DNA of 64,000 nt from Pedobacter boryungensis (GCF_013204825.1 NZ_JABMKV010000001.1:62001-126000), one strand, 5' to 3'. Counted from the stretch's first letter, positions 38,681-48,225 are shown. Notes: generated by a model not told the origin, from the letters alone. A program made the numbers and translations.

Positions 38681-39689
38681 TAAAAATTTTCGACCATGTG
38701 TTTTTACTATACGAATTTGATAGCACCTCATTGTTGTTTAACCAAGGTTCTTTTAAATACTTAATATATAAATCTTGGTTATTGTCTATTTCGATAATTT
38801 TTTCTATTAATGGTTCGAAATTTAAATTATTATAATTTAAATACATTTTGAGGATTCTACCATAAGCTTTTAATTTCCTACTTAAATGATTTTGAGGTTT
38901 TCTAAATTCTTGAGGTCTAAAATCGACAAAATTTTGCTGAGAAAATTTCTCTAAAGATTGAATAACTTTATTGTTTTTAATCTTAATATATTCATTCGCA
39001 TTTAAAAAACTTTTCACATTAAAAATTTCACTCACATTTATATCGCCACTGTAAATTGGCAAACTATTTACCTGCATGGCATCATATAGTTTTTCAGTTT
39101 GGTAGCCAGGATAGGCATAGTTTTCAAAAGCAATCGTAAACTTATATTTAGAAAGAAATTGACGTTTTCTCTCCCAAGTATTTCCTTGATACAAACTATC
39201 AATTCCACTCATATTATTCATGGATTTGCCAGGAGCATCAACTTTTTTATACTTTGATAATTGCCTAAAAAATTCTTCTCTATATGGAACTTTGTTTGAA
39301 TATAAGAAATTACAAAAACTCGTTTTTTCGCTTACAATTCGATCAATGTCATTATCTGTGAATTTTTTTATAAATAATTCAGGATTTACTCCATGCCATT
39401 GAATTCTTTTATAGTTAGGATTATTAATTTCCTTTTCCAACGGGATGCCAAATGCATATTCACAAGTAGTTAAATCTGGAGTCATATTTTCACAGAAATA
39501 ACCAATCCTTGTATAATTTCCCACGGGAGGGATATTATTGCCATAAGGTCCAAAAACAATAAAATCTGGCTCATCAGATTCTTCAAAATCAAAATCGTCC
39601 GTTAATTTATTAACCTCAAAGACTTCCTTTACGAAATCGTTGAATGATAATCCGTTTTGAAACTTTATTTTAATAGATTTTTTAATCAT
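38664..39689 (-). CDS. GT10-family (fucosyltransferase-like) glycosyltransferase
   Basis: A 341-residue protein with the GT10 alpha-1,3-fucosyltransferase signature FAFENYAYPGYQTEKLYDA followed by SLPIYSGD, near residues 191-220. An earlier RIGYFCENMTPDLTTC segment also fits. GT10 members transfer L-fucose from GDP-fucose to GlcNAc or other acceptors. No GDP-fucose synthesis genes lie in this window, so the donor is not confirmed. It overlaps the acyltransferase gene by 17 nt. Confidence 0.83.
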   Translation of the reverse strand: MIKKSIKIKFQNGLSFNDFVKEVFEVNKLTDDFDFEESDEPDFIVFGPYGNNIPPVGNYTRIGYFCENMTPDLTTCEYAFGIPLEKEINNPNYKRIQWHGVNPELFIKKFTDNDIDRIVSEKTSFCNFLYSNKVPYREEFFRQLSKYKKVDAPGKSMNNMSGIDSLYQGNTWERKRQFLSKYKFTIAFENYAYPGYQTEKLYDAMQVNSLPIYSGDINVSEIFNVKSFLNANEYIKIKNNKVIQSLEKFSQQNFVDFRPQEFRKPQNHLSRKLKAYGRILKMYLNYNNLNFEPLIEKIIEIDNNQDLYIKYLKEPWLNNNEVLSNSYSKNTWSKIFNAGKS

Positions 39690-39691
39690 TT

Positions 39692-40870
39692 TTAAATCAA
39701 TGATGTTACCATTTCATGTATTGCTTTCTTTGGATTTAACACTTCGTCATAAAGCCGTTTGGCTTCTTTCGCATACTTATCCTGATTAGCATTAACAATT
39801 TTTTTAAGCGCTGGATTTATCTGTGTATATTCCTTTATCACTTCTCCAGCTAAATATTTTTCAAATAGTTCGGGATAAAAAGTACTATCTGTTACGATTG
39901 TTGGAATGCCGAGCATCATTAAATTAGAAAATTTACCAGATGCCAAGCCAATTTCTCCAATATTTTTCCCTAATCCATTTTGTGGTTGGGCAGCATACAA
40001 TGCAAAACCAACATCAAAGCATTTTAAGAATTCGAAATACTGATCATCATTTTCAAAAATATGATGATATAAGGTAACATTAACGCCTCTTTGTTGTAAT
40101 TCTTTAAGTTCTAAATGAACTTTGTGATTGTCTGAAAATTCTTCAAAACTATGTATTACGAGCCAAGTTTCTGATGGCCAATCTCCTTTTAATGCATCAA
40201 TAAAAAATTGAGCGCCACTCCAAGCCTCCACACTTCCTGAATGGATAGCTAGTTTAAAATGATTTGGTATGGAAAGCTTTTCTTTTAATGCTTTTACATT
40301 TTTGGTAAGGTGGGTTATATCTGAAGTTGTTGCAACAGGAATAAGATGCCAATTTGTTTGTTCAGAAACATTATTCTCAGTTTTCAGTAAAGACATTCTG
40401 ACTTTATCTTGTATTAAAATATCAGTTACCTGAAGAGCATATTTTAATTCTTTTTCTTTTAGTTTTTTGTCCCACAATGTATTAAGCTCATCTTGAAAGT
40501 AGATCTCAAATGAAAAATATACTAAATTTTTGCACTTTAAAATTTTATTTAATCTACCTGCTATAATTAACCCAACATGATCTTGACCTATTAACGTTTC
40601 TACTTTTTCACGATATAAAAATTTGGCTAAAGAAACATAATCTGCTATTGCTGAAATTATTTTTAAGGGATTTTTTGGCCATAAAATTAAAGGGTTTGGA
40701 ATTTTATGTTTTTTAATTTTTGATAAATCATCAGGTAACTTTACATTCCCATCCGGACAAATTAAATGAATTTCAACATCTTGTTCCAAAAATTCTCTAA
40801 ATACTGCAAGTACAGTATTATTGGTGAAAAGTGTTTTTGAGTTTGTGAAATAAGCTATTTTTTTACTCAT
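39692..40870 (-). CDS. Putative GT-B glycosyltransferase
   Basis: A 392-residue protein with a GT-B-like start (KIAYFTNSKTLFTNNTVLAVF) and a donor half with LAIHSGSVEAWSGAQFFIDAL, TWLVIHSF and GLGKNIGEIGLASGKFSNLMMLGIPTIV. The last region occupies the place of the E-x7-E motif. Family assignment is by fold, and the specificity is unknown. It ends 2 nt before the GT10 gene begins and starts 2 nt after the DegT stop. Confidence 0.68.
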   Translation of the reverse strand: MSKKIAYFTNSKTLFTNNTVLAVFREFLEQDVEIHLICPDGNVKLPDDLSKIKKHKIPNPLILWPKNPLKIISAIADYVSLAKFLYREKVETLIGQDHVGLIIAGRLNKILKCKNLVYFSFEIYFQDELNTLWDKKLKEKELKYALQVTDILIQDKVRMSLLKTENNVSEQTNWHLIPVATTSDITHLTKNVKALKEKLSIPNHFKLAIHSGSVEAWSGAQFFIDALKGDWPSETWLVIHSFEEFSDNHKVHLELKELQQRGVNVTLYHHIFENDDQYFEFLKCFDVGFALYAAQPQNGLGKNIGEIGLASGKFSNLMMLGIPTIVTDSTFYPELFEKYLAGEVIKEYTQINPALKKIVNANQDKYAKEAKRLYDEVLNPKKAIHEMVTSLI

Positions 40871-40872
40871 AG

Positions 40873-41988
40873 TTATTGCACTTGTATTTTATTTACAATG
40901 GTCTGTATATTTTCATCGGTTAATCCCAAACCACTTGGTAAATAAAATCCATTTCTTGCTAGTTTTTCTGCCACAGGATAAGTTTCATCCTTAAATAAAC
41001 CCATTGATTTAAATACAGGTTGTTCATGGATGCACCAAAAAAATGGACGAGTACCAATCTTATTTTCAGTGAGATAATTTACAATTTCTTCTTTTTCTTT
41101 CGCGGTAGGTGCAACTAAACCAAATACCCAATATATATTTTCTGCAAAATTAGTTTTAGCTAAAGGCAATTGATATCCTTTCTCTTTCAAAAAAGAAAGT
41201 TGATGCTGATAATTAGCACCCATTTTTCTTTTAATCTCAATAAAACCATCAATTTGTTCTAATTGAGCTAAACCTAAAGCTGCTTGCAAATTTGTCATCC
41301 TATAATTCCAACCTAATTCATAATGTACAAAACGTGGTCCATTTGGCTCAAAACAAAGGTTCCTTAATTTTTTACATCTTTCCGCTAAAGTTTTATCATT
41401 TGTTAATAACATTCCGCCTTCGCCAGTAGTAATGTGTTTATTCGGATAAAAGCTAAAAATGCTTAAATCAGCCATGCTCCCACACATTTTACCTTTATAA
41501 GTCTGGCCGTGCATTTCTGCGGCATCTTCAATTACCTTTAGATTGTATTTTTTTGCTAAAGCCAATATCGGATCCATATCCACTGGTAAACCATAAATAT
41601 GTACAACTAATATTGCTTTTGTTTTGGATGTAATTTTTGCTTCAATCTGATTAACATCCATGTTCCATGTTAATGGATCACTATCTACCAAAACTGGTAA
41701 AGCACCTGCAGTAACAACAGATTGTGCTGGAGAAATAATTGTAAAAGCTGGCATAATAATTTCATCACCTTTGCCAATGTTTAGTGCTTTTATAGCGATA
41801 TCTAAAGCAGCAGAACCATTACTTACCGCAACACCATACTCACAACCAATATAATTGCTAAAATTTTCTTCAAATTTTGAAATAAATGGACCTTCACTAG
41901 AAATCCATCCAGTTTCTATACATTCTGTTACATATTTTAATTCATTGCCATTAAGCAATGGCGTATTTACAGGAATTGGTTGATGCAT
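40873..41988 (-). CDS. DegT/DnrJ/EryC1/StrS aminotransferase
   Basis: A 371-residue PLP-dependent sugar aminotransferase. K184 in SFYPNKHITTGEGGML is the predicted PLP lysine, with IEDAAEMHG and NYRMTNLQAALGLAQLEQ also conserved. These enzymes transaminate 3- or 4-keto nucleotide sugars. With the methyltransferase and cupin just upstream in the operon it could make an N-methylated or acylated amino sugar, but the ring position is not predictable. Confidence 0.9.
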   Translation of the reverse strand: MHQPIPVNTPLLNGNELKYVTECIETGWISSEGPFISKFEENFSNYIGCEYGVAVSNGSAALDIAIKALNIGKGDEIIMPAFTIISPAQSVVTAGALPVLVDSDPLTWNMDVNQIEAKITSKTKAILVVHIYGLPVDMDPILALAKKYNLKVIEDAAEMHGQTYKGKMCGSMADLSIFSFYPNKHITTGEGGMLLTNDKTLAERCKKLRNLCFEPNGPRFVHYELGWNYRMTNLQAALGLAQLEQIDGFIEIKRKMGANYQHQLSFLKEKGYQLPLAKTNFAENIYWVFGLVAPTAKEKEEIVNYLTENKIGTRPFFWCIHEQPVFKSMGLFKDETYPVAEKLARNGFYLPSGLGLTDENIQTIVNKIQVQ

Positions 41989-42003
41989 TTTAATGATTAA
42001 GTT

Positions 42004-42756
42004 TTAGATTTTCTTTAAAATATAACATACACCCCATGTGTTTGTGGATGGAACTGAACCAGTTAAAAATTCTTCGGTACCCAATAGTTTAAATCCGGTT
42101 GCGTATGCTAACAACTCAATTTCTGGTCTGCTAAAATGACGCATTGGGTGTCTTTCTGCTATTGTATTTATGCTTTTATCACTGAGGTTTTTAATTGCTA
42201 TTTCATAGTTAACTTCGACAACATTTTTCTCTGAATAGATTACTGGATTTGCTTTTCGAATAACCTCGATACTTTCATTTTGTAGAATTTTAGTTCGTTT
42301 TTCTGGTATTTGATGATAAACCGCAGAACTATGCCATACATCAAAAATAAATATGCCATCTTTATTTAAATGCTCATGAACATTTTTAAATGTTTGAATT
42401 AAGCTTTCATTGTCGTTTAAATAACTGATTACATGAAATAAGGAAGTTGCGATGTCAAAAGTTTGATCAAGATTAAATTTGGTGATATCTGCTACTTTAA
42501 AACTTACACTTTCATTTTTTTTCTTGTTAGCGATGGCTACCATTTCTTCGCTACGCTCAATACCTAACACACTATAACCCTTTTCTGCCAATAAAAATGC
42601 ATGTTTTCCAGTTCCAGAACCTAGCTCTAAAATGCTTTTACTTTTAGGGCGATAAGTTTCAATCAATCCACTTACATAATTAGTTTCTTGAACATAATTT
42701 TTGTCTTGATAAAGCAAATCATAGTATTGACTGTATAATTTAAAATTTTCGTTCAT
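42004..42756 (-). CDS. Class I methyltransferase (amino-sugar type)
   Basis: A 250-residue SAM enzyme. It starts with KLYSQYYDLLYQDKNYVQE, a pattern found in N,N-dimethyltransferases of 3-amino sugars such as the DesVI/TylM1 group. Motif I is ILELGSGTGKHAFLLAEKG, and SLFHVISYLNDNESL and a C-terminal HPMRHFSRPEIELLAYATGF follow. Next to the DegT aminotransferase gene, this points to methylation of an amino sugar nucleotide. That functional reading is inference. Confidence 0.8.
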   Translation of the reverse strand: MNENFKLYSQYYDLLYQDKNYVQETNYVSGLIETYRPKSKSILELGSGTGKHAFLLAEKGYSVLGIERSEEMVAIANKKKNESVSFKVADITKFNLDQTFDIATSLFHVISYLNDNESLIQTFKNVHEHLNKDGIFIFDVWHSSAVYHQIPEKRTKILQNESIEVIRKANPVIYSEKNVVEVNYEIAIKNLSDKSINTIAERHPMRHFSRPEIELLAYATGFKLLGTEEFLTGSVPSTNTWGVCYILKKI

Positions 42757-42768
42757 TCTGATAGTCAG

Positions 42769-43194
42769 TTATTTATAACTTATGTTTTCTTTACGATGTT
42801 CGAAACGTACTTTATCTTCATCTCCACAGTATGGCCCTTGCTTAATTTCTATCATTTCTGCATCTTCTAACATTTCAAAACCATGCCCACCAGCAGCTAA
42901 TAGAATTACATCACCTTCTTCCACGATTTTACTTTCTAAATAATTTCGATCATCATCATAAAAATCTACTCTTACTTTTCCAGATTTGACGTATAAAACT
43001 TCTTGCGTAAGTGTAACTTTTCGCTCCACCAAATTATGCACATGCGGTTCGATTACATACCCTTTTGGTCTATTCATGTAGCCCAATTGCTGAGAAAAAT
43101 CGCCAGGTGTAAAAAATGAAATGCCTTCTTTTTTAAAATTTGCACGAATTATAATGGCGAGTATGACTTGATGATGTGTTACTTGTTCAACCAT
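42769..43194 (-). CDS. Cupin-fold protein of the polysaccharide locus
   Basis: A 141-residue single-domain cupin. VIEPHVHNLVERKV, EVLYVKSGKVRVDFYDDDRNYLE and VILLAAGGHGFEMLEDAEMIEIKQGPY trace the two cupin motifs, with candidate metal ligands H-x-H, E and a downstream H. It is not a recognisable FdtA-type ketoisomerase. It ends 12 nt before the methyltransferase and starts 6 nt after the Wzt-like gene stop. Isomerase or binding function is possible, but not assigned. Confidence 0.7.
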   Translation of the reverse strand: MVEQVTHHQVILAIIIRANFKKEGISFFTPGDFSQQLGYMNRPKGYVIEPHVHNLVERKVTLTQEVLYVKSGKVRVDFYDDDRNYLESKIVEEGDVILLAAGGHGFEMLEDAEMIEIKQGPYCGDEDKVRFEHRKENISYK

Positions 43195-43200
43195 GGTTTA

Positions 43201-44436
43201 TTAAATTAATTTAGATTGCGCTACTAAAAAACCTGTTCGAGCACTGTAGGGAAAAGTTCTTTCTGCCATAGGTGCTTGTGTGATTTCAAAACTCAATATA
43301 TTATCTTGCCAATCGTAACTTTCCGCTTCACTAGCACCTAACCAAGCATATATAAAATAAGTACCTGGAATAAATCCGGTTAATTCAACTTCACAACTGT
43401 ATGATGTTTCTTCCCCATTAAATTTCACAAAGGGATTTAAAGAAGGTACCGCTTCCATAATTGTTCCACCTAAGCTACTCTTTATTCCAAAAACTACAAA
43501 TGCACCTGGACTATTTGATGCAGAGTTGGTTTTAAAATGTATGGTAAGTATAAGGTTTGGTTGCTCACCAGAAATTTCATATTTAATGTTACTGAAATGT
43601 GGGTGATGCAAATCTTTTTTTGCAACCCAATTATCAATAGAATTAAGACCGCTATTCTGGTAATAATCAATACAATCGTGAACATTTCCTACAAAGTCTG
43701 ATTTTCCACTATTTAGTACAATTCCACTTTTACATAGATTCATTACAGCATCCATGTTATGGCTCACAAATAAAACAGTTCTCCCTTCGCCTTTGCTAAC
43801 TTCACTCATTTTACCTAAACATTTCTTTTGAAATTCTGCATCACCAACAGCTAATACTTCATCTACAATTAGAATTTCACTTTCAAGGTGCGCTGCCACT
43901 GCAAACGCTAAACGAACATACATGCCTGAACTGTACCTTTTCACAGGTGTATCTAAGTAACGTTGTATACCTGCGAAATCTACAATTTCATCTAATTTTC
44001 TGGCAATTTCTTTTTTTCGCATGCCCAAAATAGCACCGTTTAAAAAAATATTTTCTCTACCGCTTAACTCCGGATGAAAACCTGTTCCAACTTCTAATAA
44101 ACTTGCAATTCGGCCATGACCAGTAATTTTGCCAGTAGTAGGAGAGGTGATTTTGCTTAAGATTTTTAGCAATGTGCTTTTACCAGCTCCATTTCGCCCA
44201 ATAATTCCAACAGCATCTCCTTGTTCAATTTTAAAATTGATATCCCTTAAACTCCAAACAACATCACTTGTACTTTTAGCATTTTGATTGTTATCCTCAC
44301 CAATGCGCAAAAATGGATCTTCTTTTTTTCGTATTCGAGCATACCAACGCTCTAAATCTCGACTAATTGTTCCAGTACCTATTTGGCCTAATTGGTAAGC
44401 TTTACTAAGGTTCTCTACTTTTATTGCTAATGACAT
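43201..44436 (-). CDS. Polysaccharide ABC exporter ATPase (Wzt-like)
   Basis: A 411-residue ATP-binding subunit of a polysaccharide ABC-2 exporter. Walker A is GIIGRNGAGKSTLLKIL, the signature YSSGMYVRLAFAVA, and Walker B EILIVDEVLAVGD. After the ATPase domain (to about residue 260) there is a separate beta-rich C-terminal domain of about 150 residues. In Wzt proteins that domain recognises the terminal modification of the chain, so export may be gated by capping. It pairs with the permease gene 9 nt upstream. Confidence 0.92.
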   Translation of the reverse strand: MSLAIKVENLSKAYQLGQIGTGTISRDLERWYARIRKKEDPFLRIGEDNNQNAKSTSDVVWSLRDINFKIEQGDAVGIIGRNGAGKSTLLKILSKITSPTTGKITGHGRIASLLEVGTGFHPELSGRENIFLNGAILGMRKKEIARKLDEIVDFAGIQRYLDTPVKRYSSGMYVRLAFAVAAHLESEILIVDEVLAVGDAEFQKKCLGKMSEVSKGEGRTVLFVSHNMDAVMNLCKSGIVLNSGKSDFVGNVHDCIDYYQNSGLNSIDNWVAKKDLHHPHFSNIKYEISGEQPNLILTIHFKTNSASNSPGAFVVFGIKSSLGGTIMEAVPSLNPFVKFNGEETSYSCEVELTGFIPGTYFIYAWLGASEAESYDWQDNILSFEITQAPMAERTFPYSARTGFLVAQSKLI

Positions 44437-44445
44437 TTATAATTC

Positions 44446-45303
44446 CTAAACAGTGTCTACAAAATTTTTCTCTACCTTATTAAAAACTATCACTCCAACA
44501 AGTAGTATAATAAGGGTGATAATAGAAGTATAGCTTAAGTAGCTCCAACTAAAAGCCCCTTTTCCTAAGAATCCATATCTAAATATCTCAATAAGCGTAG
44601 TCATTGGATTATATTTTATAAGCCAACTGTATTTTGGGTATTTTTCTACTGCTGTAGATAGCGGATAAATTACTGCAGTTGCATACATTAATAACTGTAC
44701 ACCAAAACCTACCAAAAAAGAAAGATCCCGGTATTTAGTTGTCATGGCAGATATAATCATTCCAGCGCCTAATCCTAAAAGAGCCATTAACATTACTACT
44801 AATGGAAATAATAAAATTGCCCAACTGGGTTGAAAATCTGCTCCTTTATAAAAATAATAATATGCTATAAAAAATAGAAACAAAACCATTTGTACTCCAA
44901 AGCGAACTAAATTACTTACCACAATACTAAGTGGCATAATTAATCTAGGGAAATAAACTTTTCCAAAAATTGCCGCATTATCTTTAAATACTGTTGATGT
45001 TTTGGTTAAACAATCAGCAAAATAATTCCAGGCAGTAATACCTGCCATATAAAAAAGTGGTTTTGGCAATCCATCAGTTGATATGCCAGCAAGATTTCCA
45101 AAAATAAAAGTGAAAATGATGGTGGTAAATAACGGTTGTATAAAAAACCACAGGGGACCAAGAATAGTTTGTTTATAAAAAGAAACAAAATCCCTTCTTA
45201 CTAATAAACCTAACAAATCTCTATATGCCCAAACTTCTTTAAGTTTTAAATCTAAAAGATGTGTTGAAGGAGCTATTTCCCAAATGTCTTGTTGTTTATT
45301 CAT
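44446..45303 (-). CDS. Polysaccharide ABC exporter permease (Wzm-like)
   Basis: A 285-residue ABC-2 membrane subunit with six predicted spans. FVSFYKQTILGPLWFFIQPLF near the N terminus and YNPMTTLIEIFRYGFLG near the C terminus are conserved in the family. It exports the lipid-linked chain across the inner membrane with the Wzt-like ATPase. It starts on the last base of the upstream GT4 gene. Confidence 0.92.
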   Translation of the reverse strand: MNKQQDIWEIAPSTHLLDLKLKEVWAYRDLLGLLVRRDFVSFYKQTILGPLWFFIQPLFTTIIFTFIFGNLAGISTDGLPKPLFYMAGITAWNYFADCLTKTSTVFKDNAAIFGKVYFPRLIMPLSIVVSNLVRFGVQMVLFLFFIAYYYFYKGADFQPSWAILLFPLVVMLMALLGLGAGMIISAMTTKYRDLSFLVGFGVQLLMYATAVIYPLSTAVEKYPKYSWLIKYNPMTTLIEIFRYGFLGKGAFSWSYLSYTSIITLIILLVGVIVFNKVEKNFVDTV

Positions 45304-46445
45304 TATAAAAGCATAATATAGCTTGTGCCGTAAACAATTAATTTTTTAATGCTTTCGCGATATTTTTCATAGCTAAAAGCTTTTAAAACCTTTTTCTGTA
45401 ATGCAATTTTTTCGTTGTCATTCAGAGGTGATTTCAATAGCTCATCTAAGGTTTTTTCAATTTCACTCGAATCATCAGGATTAACTAATTTACCTAATTC
45501 TCCATTTTTTAGTGCGTCTACACTACCATCTTTATTTCCGGCAATAACAGATAAACCACTTGCCATTGCTTCGATAAATACAATTCCAAAGCCTTCTTTT
45601 TTGCTTGGCATCACAAAAATATCCGACAACAAAAAATGGTCGGTAATTTCAGCTTCATCTATAAAACCAATTAATTTAATGTGGTTTGCTATTTGATGTT
45701 TTGTTATTAATTTCTCTAATCTTAACTTTTCTTCATCATCAGACTTCCCCGCTATTAAATATACCAATTTTGGATATTTTTTTATTAAGTGGGGTAAAAT
45801 GGAGATGGTATTATCGTACCCTTTATATTTTTCTGAAGATACAACCCTGGAAAGAGACATTAATATTTTTTGATCTGGATGAAGTTGGTACCTTTCTAGC
45901 AACGGTTTTGGTTTGCTAAATTTTGTTGGAAAGAAATAAAATGGATCAATACAATTATTAAGTATTTCTATCTTATCTTCTTTAGTGCCATGAATACTTT
46001 TAATCCTTTCTGCTGTGAAATGACTAACAGCAATGATTTTATCTAACCTTTTTAAGGCTTTTAGCTTAGGTTCTGGCAATTTTCTCCAAATTTCTATTCC
46101 ATGAGCAAGTAAATAAACTTTGGTTTTTGGACTAAATCTTTTAATTAAATAACCAATTGATAATAAATTAATGTGGCTTAAAATAACAACATCAGATCTT
46201 ATTCCTTTTAGTAAGGATTTAATAACAAAATATTTTCTATGCTCATTAAAAGCATGATATTGTTGTTTTTTTAAGTATCTAGAATCACGGTCAAAATATT
46301 TATCGTACATCGAATATACAGTAGGTTCTACTATATTTTCTTCTCCAAGATCGTATAATGATCTGCAAATAGAACGACATACCTTTTCAATTCCGCCTGT
46401 AAAACCAAAAACCTTTAGTGTTAAAAAAAGAACTTTATGAGGCAT
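45303..46445 (-). CDS. Family 4 glycosyltransferase
   Basis: A 380-residue GT4 with VFGFTGGIEKVCRSICRSL, LLAHGIEIWRKLPE, MSLSRVVSSEKYKGYDNTI and the donor motif KEGFGIVFIEAMASGLSVI (E-x7-E). It overlaps the amidotransferase gene by 11 nt and is the first glycosyltransferase read after the head genes of the operon. Confidence 0.88.
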   Translation of the reverse strand: MPHKVLFLTLKVFGFTGGIEKVCRSICRSLYDLGEENIVEPTVYSMYDKYFDRDSRYLKKQQYHAFNEHRKYFVIKSLLKGIRSDVVILSHINLLSIGYLIKRFSPKTKVYLLAHGIEIWRKLPEPKLKALKRLDKIIAVSHFTAERIKSIHGTKEDKIEILNNCIDPFYFFPTKFSKPKPLLERYQLHPDQKILMSLSRVVSSEKYKGYDNTISILPHLIKKYPKLVYLIAGKSDDEEKLRLEKLITKHQIANHIKLIGFIDEAEITDHFLLSDIFVMPSKKEGFGIVFIEAMASGLSVIAGNKDGSVDALKNGELGKLVNPDDSSEIEKTLDELLKSPLNDNEKIALQKKVLKAFSYEKYRESIKKLIVYGTSYIMLL

Positions 46446-48225
46446 GAAATACTTTATAAAGTGCGAAAGCTGAGGACCAATGTAACTTGTGATTGTTAAA
46501 AGAAGTAATTAGTTTTTTAGCTTTTTTATTTTGATAAAGATCTGGAGATGATATCTCTTTGTTTTTCACCATCCATTCTTGAAATGGAAAAGTAAATCCC
46601 ATTTTTGAGCGATTGAAAATTTGTTCTGGAAGCTCTTTTTTATATGCTTCTATCAGTAATCGTTTTTTTTGGTAAACACCAAATTTTATGGAAGGATGTA
46701 TTGAGGTTACCAAATTCACAAAGTTCACATCTAAAAATGGAACTCTTACCTCAACGCCATGGCTCATACTCATAAAATCAGTATCCTTTAACAATTGGTT
46801 TTGCATATACATATTAATCTCGAACCAACTTGCCCTTTCTTCATCATTTAAATAACGAATGGTATCATTTAAAGGAATATTTTGTAGACAATTAATTACG
46901 GTTTGAACATCTATATCTAATAATTTAGCAATAATGTCAGGAGTATATAAACCTCTTAAACACAAGTATTCACCAACCGGAGATTGAAAACTTAAATAAT
47001 AAAGTCTATTTAATTTGGTGTTTTGTAAAAAACGAGCTGATTTAATTAATTCTTTACTTATTCTGCCTAGATTTTGAATTTTTCTGATACGATCAAATGA
47101 TGGATATCCACCAAATAATTCATCTGCACCTAAACCTGACAGTACAGATTTTAAACCATTTTCTTTAGCGCATTTGCAAACAAACCAAGTATTAATTCCA
47201 TCAGTAGTTGGCTGATCCATGTTTTTTAACACAGTGTCAAAATTGTAAACGAAATCCCTGTAGGTAATCAAATGTTCTTGATGCCCTGCTTCAACTCTTT
47301 CAGAAATAATTTGACGATAATTACTTTCAGAAAAATCTATTTCATTAAAATTAGCAGATATAGAAGTTAAATTTCCTTTAGCGTAGGTGTCGGCAAGTAA
47401 AGTGATAATGCTGGAATCTAGTCCGCCACTAAATAAAACTCCTATACTAGCATCGGATATTAATTGAAGTTTAACCGCTTTATTAAGTTCTTCTTTAATT
47501 CTGATAATGGCTTCTCCTTCATCAATTATTTGAATAGCTGTGCTAAATTGGAAATAAGGGTGAATTTTAAAGGAGCCATCGCTTAATTGATATTTTAAAA
47601 AGCTACCTTTTGGTAAACTATAAACATTTTTTAAGGTAGTAAATGGCTCTGGAATGTGTCCAAAGGCTAAATAATATATTTTCCAGTTTTCGTTTCCCAA
47701 AGGAGTTACACCCGAGTGTGCAAATGCTTTTACTTCTGATGCAAAAGTAAATTGATCTATATTTTTACTGTAATATAATGGTTTTACACCACTTTGATCT
47801 CTAACTAAATAGCAACAATTTTTTGTTTTATCGTGTAAACAGAGAGCGAAAATTCCATTTAATTTTTTAAATGAATTTTCTCCCCAAAATTGATAAGCCT
47901 TAATAATTACTTCTGTGTCTGAGCTAGTTTTAAAGTGAAAACCTTCTCGAATAAGTTGCTCTTTTAATGCTTTAAAATTATAAATCTCTCCATTATAAGC
48001 AATTACAATCTTTTCATCATCACTAAACATAGGTTGATGACCAGCAGCACTTAAATCTAAAATAGAAAGTCTTCTATTGCCTAAGCTTACTTTTTTTTCG
48101 TCATCAACAACAACACCAAAATCATCTGGACCACCATGCGCCATGCTATTGCACATTAAGGTTACTTGATGTTTTAATTGTTCAGAAGAAGAATTTTGAG
48201 CAATTATGCCAGCAATTCTGCACAT
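46435..48225 (-). CDS. asnB: Asparagine synthase (glutamine-hydrolysing) family amidotransferase
   Basis: A 596-residue two-domain enzyme. The N-terminal class II glutaminase has Cys2 after the initiator Met (MCRIAGIIAQ) and IAYNGEIYNFKAL. The synthetase domain has the PPi-loop GVLFSGGLDSSIITL near residues 262-276. AsnB-like amidotransferases recur in exosortase-linked polysaccharide loci, where they may amidate a sugar carboxyl rather than make asparagine. That role is inferred from context. Located directly after the antiterminator gene across a 167-nt gap. Confidence 0.85.
   Translation of the reverse strand: MCRIAGIIAQNSSSEQLKHQVTLMCNSMAHGGPDDFGVVVDDEKKVSLGNRRLSILDLSAAGHQPMFSDDEKIVIAYNGEIYNFKALKEQLIREGFHFKTSSDTEVIIKAYQFWGENSFKKLNGIFALCLHDKTKNCCYLVRDQSGVKPLYYSKNIDQFTFASEVKAFAHSGVTPLGNENWKIYYLAFGHIPEPFTTLKNVYSLPKGSFLKYQLSDGSFKIHPYFQFSTAIQIIDEGEAIIRIKEELNKAVKLQLISDASIGVLFSGGLDSSIITLLADTYAKGNLTSISANFNEIDFSESNYRQIISERVEAGHQEHLITYRDFVYNFDTVLKNMDQPTTDGINTWFVCKCAKENGLKSVLSGLGADELFGGYPSFDRIRKIQNLGRISKELIKSARFLQNTKLNRLYYLSFQSPVGEYLCLRGLYTPDIIAKLLDIDVQTVINCLQNIPLNDTIRYLNDEERASWFEINMYMQNQLLKDTDFMSMSHGVEVRVPFLDVNFVNLVTSIHPSIKFGVYQKKRLLIEAYKKELPEQIFNRSKMGFTFPFQEWMVKNKEISSPDLYQNKKAKKLITSFNNHKLHWSSAFALYKVFHAS

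Noticed and set aside
38681..38731. Longer start of the acyltransferase gene
   Set aside because: The extra 17 residues lie inside the GT10 coding region and do not resemble the family; MQENHKGF at 38680 is a better start.
42769..43194. FdtA/WxcM-type sugar ketoisomerase
   Set aside because: The cupin fold and length agree, but the FdtA-specific N-terminal and histidine motifs are not seen, so it is left as a cupin of unknown function.
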